This document shows positions 13,076 to 14,500 of a stretch of DNA of 14,500 nucleotides, in pieces (positions within the stretch are counted from its first letter, which is position 1; each line of letters opens with the position of its first letter). The notes beneath the pieces were generated by a model. The model searched no databases. It was not told where the DNA came from and worked only from the letters and a program-made list of their open reading frames with translations. The translations under genes and the position numbers were made by a program. This stretch comes from an uncultured Phycisphaerae bacterium. Its GTDB lineage: Bacteria > Planctomycetota > Phycisphaerae > Sedimentisphaerales > Anaerohalosphaeraceae. Location of the stretch: positions 1-14,500 of the forward strand of contig CALKKA010000115.1 in NCBI GenBank assembly GCA_937995495.1, read 5' to 3'.

Positions 13076-14500
13076 ATGTTTTATGGAAATAGGTTATGGA
13101 AATATAAAGGGGGCATGCCCTGCTCTTGCCCCTGTTTATTTCTGATTCTCTGTGTCTTGCTCTGTCAACCCTGCTGTTTTGGTGAAAAAGCAGAAACTTA
13201 TGATAAATCAGTGGTAATGATCCTGGCAGTCAATCAAGAATATGATTTCGCTACCCCATGGAAAAAGGGACCGATGGGCCAAGGGGTAGGATCCGGTTTT
13301 GTTATTGAGGGCAACCGGATCCTAACAAACGCTCACAATGTTGCCAATCAGCGGTACATCGAGGTCAAAAAGCAAAATCTGGCGAAGCGGTATCCGGCGC
13401 AGGTTCAGTATGTCGGGCACGACTGCGATCTTGCATTGATTACGGTTCTTGACCCTGACTTCTTTACCGACACCCTGCCGCTCGCTTTTGGGCCCCTGCC
13501 ACAGATCAATACGGAAGTAAAAACCTACGGTTTCCCTATGGGCGGACGGCAGATATCGATTACCAAGGGAATCGTATCTCGCTTAGAGACAACAGTTTAC
13601 ACACATAGCCAGTCAAGCCAGCACCTGGTGGTGCAAACCGATGCAGCGATCAACCCCGGCAACTCAGGCGGGCCCGTACTGCAGCACGGTAAGGTCGTTG
13701 GCGTTGCTTTCCAAGGGCTGACATCCGCAGACAATATTGGGTACATGATCCCTACCACGGTTATTTCTCATTTCTTAACAGATATAAAAGACAGTACTTA
13801 TGATGGATTTGGCAAAATCGGTGTCTCTTTGTTCCCTGGCCTGCACAGCCCTTTTTATAAAGAGTACTTGAAGATCCCCACCGAAGAAGATGGCGTAGTG
13901 GTAACTGATATTTCCCTGAAAAGCCCCTCATTGAAAAAGCTGGAGGAAGGGGATGTTTTAACTAAAATCGACGATTTCAATATTGATAATGATGGTCGGA
14001 TCCTTGTCGATGGGCTGTCTCTGGGCATGAGCGAGGCCGTGGACCGTAAGCAGGTCGGTGAAAAAGTAGTCGTATGTTATTACCGGGATGGCCAAAAGTA
14101 CGAGCAGGAACTGTCTATAGAAGTCCTCACTCCTGTGGTACCTTGGAACCTGCTTTATGACATTGAGCCGGACTATCGTGTTTATGCGGGTTTAACATTC
14201 GTACAATTAAACCGGAACTTACTTAGCAAATGGGGGCAAAACTGGGTTTCAGAGATTCCATTTGACCTGAGATATCTCTTTTTTGAAGCGGGTCAGCTTA
14301 ACGAAAATCCACTTCGAAAAGAATATGTCGTCATTTCAGAGATCCTCCCAGACGAGGTAAATGCCTACCTTGATCGCTACAAATTCCGTGTCATTGAAAG
14401 CGTTAACGGCATTTCAATCAATAAGTTAGAAGATATTGATACAGCTGTTGAATCAGATGAAGCAGGTTTCTGGATCGTTAAATTGATTGGCAGCGAGACC
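13076..14500 (+). CDS. DegP/HtrA-family serine protease, plant-Deg-like, 3' end outside window
   Basis: 475 residues are visible and the frame is open at the edge. The trypsin-like domain (about 44-240) has the full triad: His87 (LTNAHNVAN), Asp118 (HDCDLALI) and Ser197 (INPGNSGGP). FPMGGRQISITKGIVSRLE, ADNIGYMIPTTVISHFL and the YDGFGKIGVSL stretch that leads into the first PDZ-like domain (about 245-345) are most like plant Deg2/Deg9-type proteases and their bacterial relatives. A second, Deg-specific PDZ-like region starts near 370 and is cut by the window. Residues 1-36 form an export signal, unusual in holding seven cysteines in its hydrophobic core; Met14 is an alternative start. ATG 13076 is favoured by AAGGAC 5 bases upstream. 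It should degrade damaged proteins in the cell envelope. Sure of family; exact role unknown. Confidence 0.92.
   Translation, partial: MFYGNRLWKYKGGMPCSCPCLFLILCVLLCQPCCFGEKAETYDKSVVMILAVNQEYDFATPWKKGPMGQGVGSGFVIEGNRILTNAHNVANQRYIEVKKQNLAKRYPAQVQYVGHDCDLALITVLDPDFFTDTLPLAFGPLPQINTEVKTYGFPMGGRQISITKGIVSRLETTVYTHSQSSQHLVVQTDAAINPGNSGGPVLQHGKVVGVAFQGLTSADNIGYMIPTTVISHFLTDIKDSTYDGFGKIGVSLFPGLHSPFYKEYLKIPTEEDGVVVTDISLKSPSLKKLEEGDVLTKIDDFNIDNDGRILVDGLSLGMSEAVDRKQVGEKVVVCYYRDGQKYEQELSIEVLTPVVPWNLLYDIEPDYRVYAGLTFVQLNRNLLSKWGQNWVSEIPFDLRYLFFEAGQLNENPLRKEYVVISEILPDEVNAYLDRYKFRVIESVNGISINKLEDIDTAVESDEAGFWIVKLIGSET

Overview
The window reads like chromosomal DNA of a Gram-negative bacterium, most likely a planctomycete of the Phycisphaerae/Sedimentisphaerales type. 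This is inferred from gene content, not from a database match. Pointers are the secretin (so an outer membrane), a multi-membrane YDD-motif glycosyltransferase-like protein with C-terminal TPRs, a sigma/anti-sigma pair with a large exported LolA-like part, and a plant-Deg-type protease. It has no prophage, transposase gene, CRISPR array, tRNA or rRNA that I can see. Clear sigma70-type promoters (TTGACA-like box, 17-bp spacer, TATAAT-like box) and Shine-Dalgarno sites are common.

Layout: 2-640 (+) is the C-terminal end of a secretin, closed by a hairpin shared with the convergent ileS (717-3569, -), which has its own promoter. Two GNAT acetyltransferases (3636-4193 and 4206-4733, -) form an operon behind a structured leader at 4807-4985. 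A membrane TPR protein (5226-6941, +) and queG (6958-7884, +) follow. A 107-bp cloverleaf-like inverted repeat (7859-7965) overlaps the 3' end of queG. Next come an anti-sigma-like membrane protein and its ECF sigma factor (8026-9225 and 9218-9790, -), divergent from dtd (9948-10397, +). A small acidic cysteine-rich exported protein (10451-10777, -), an SDR oxidoreductase and an HD-domain protein (10977-11762 and 11768-12562, - operon) follow. Last are a small cupin (12737-13018, +) and a DegP/HtrA-type protease that runs off the end (13076-14500, +).

How genes work together: IleRS, Dtd and QueG all act on tRNA charging, proofreading or modification but are not in one operon. The sigma and anti-sigma genes overlap and should form one signalling unit. 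The HD and SDR genes are 5 bases apart behind one promoter.

The most notable find is the leader of the GNAT operon. On the minus strand there is a promoter (TTGACT, 17 bp, TATTTT), then three copies of one pairing element in the order A, B, C, then an intrinsic terminator. B (GCUGCUCUGA) can pair perfectly with C, which is half of the terminator, or with upstream A, which leaves the terminator free. A 37-codon ORF covers A and ends with its stop codon inside B. This is the architecture of a transcription attenuator, possibly ribosome-controlled, and I do not recognise it as any known family.
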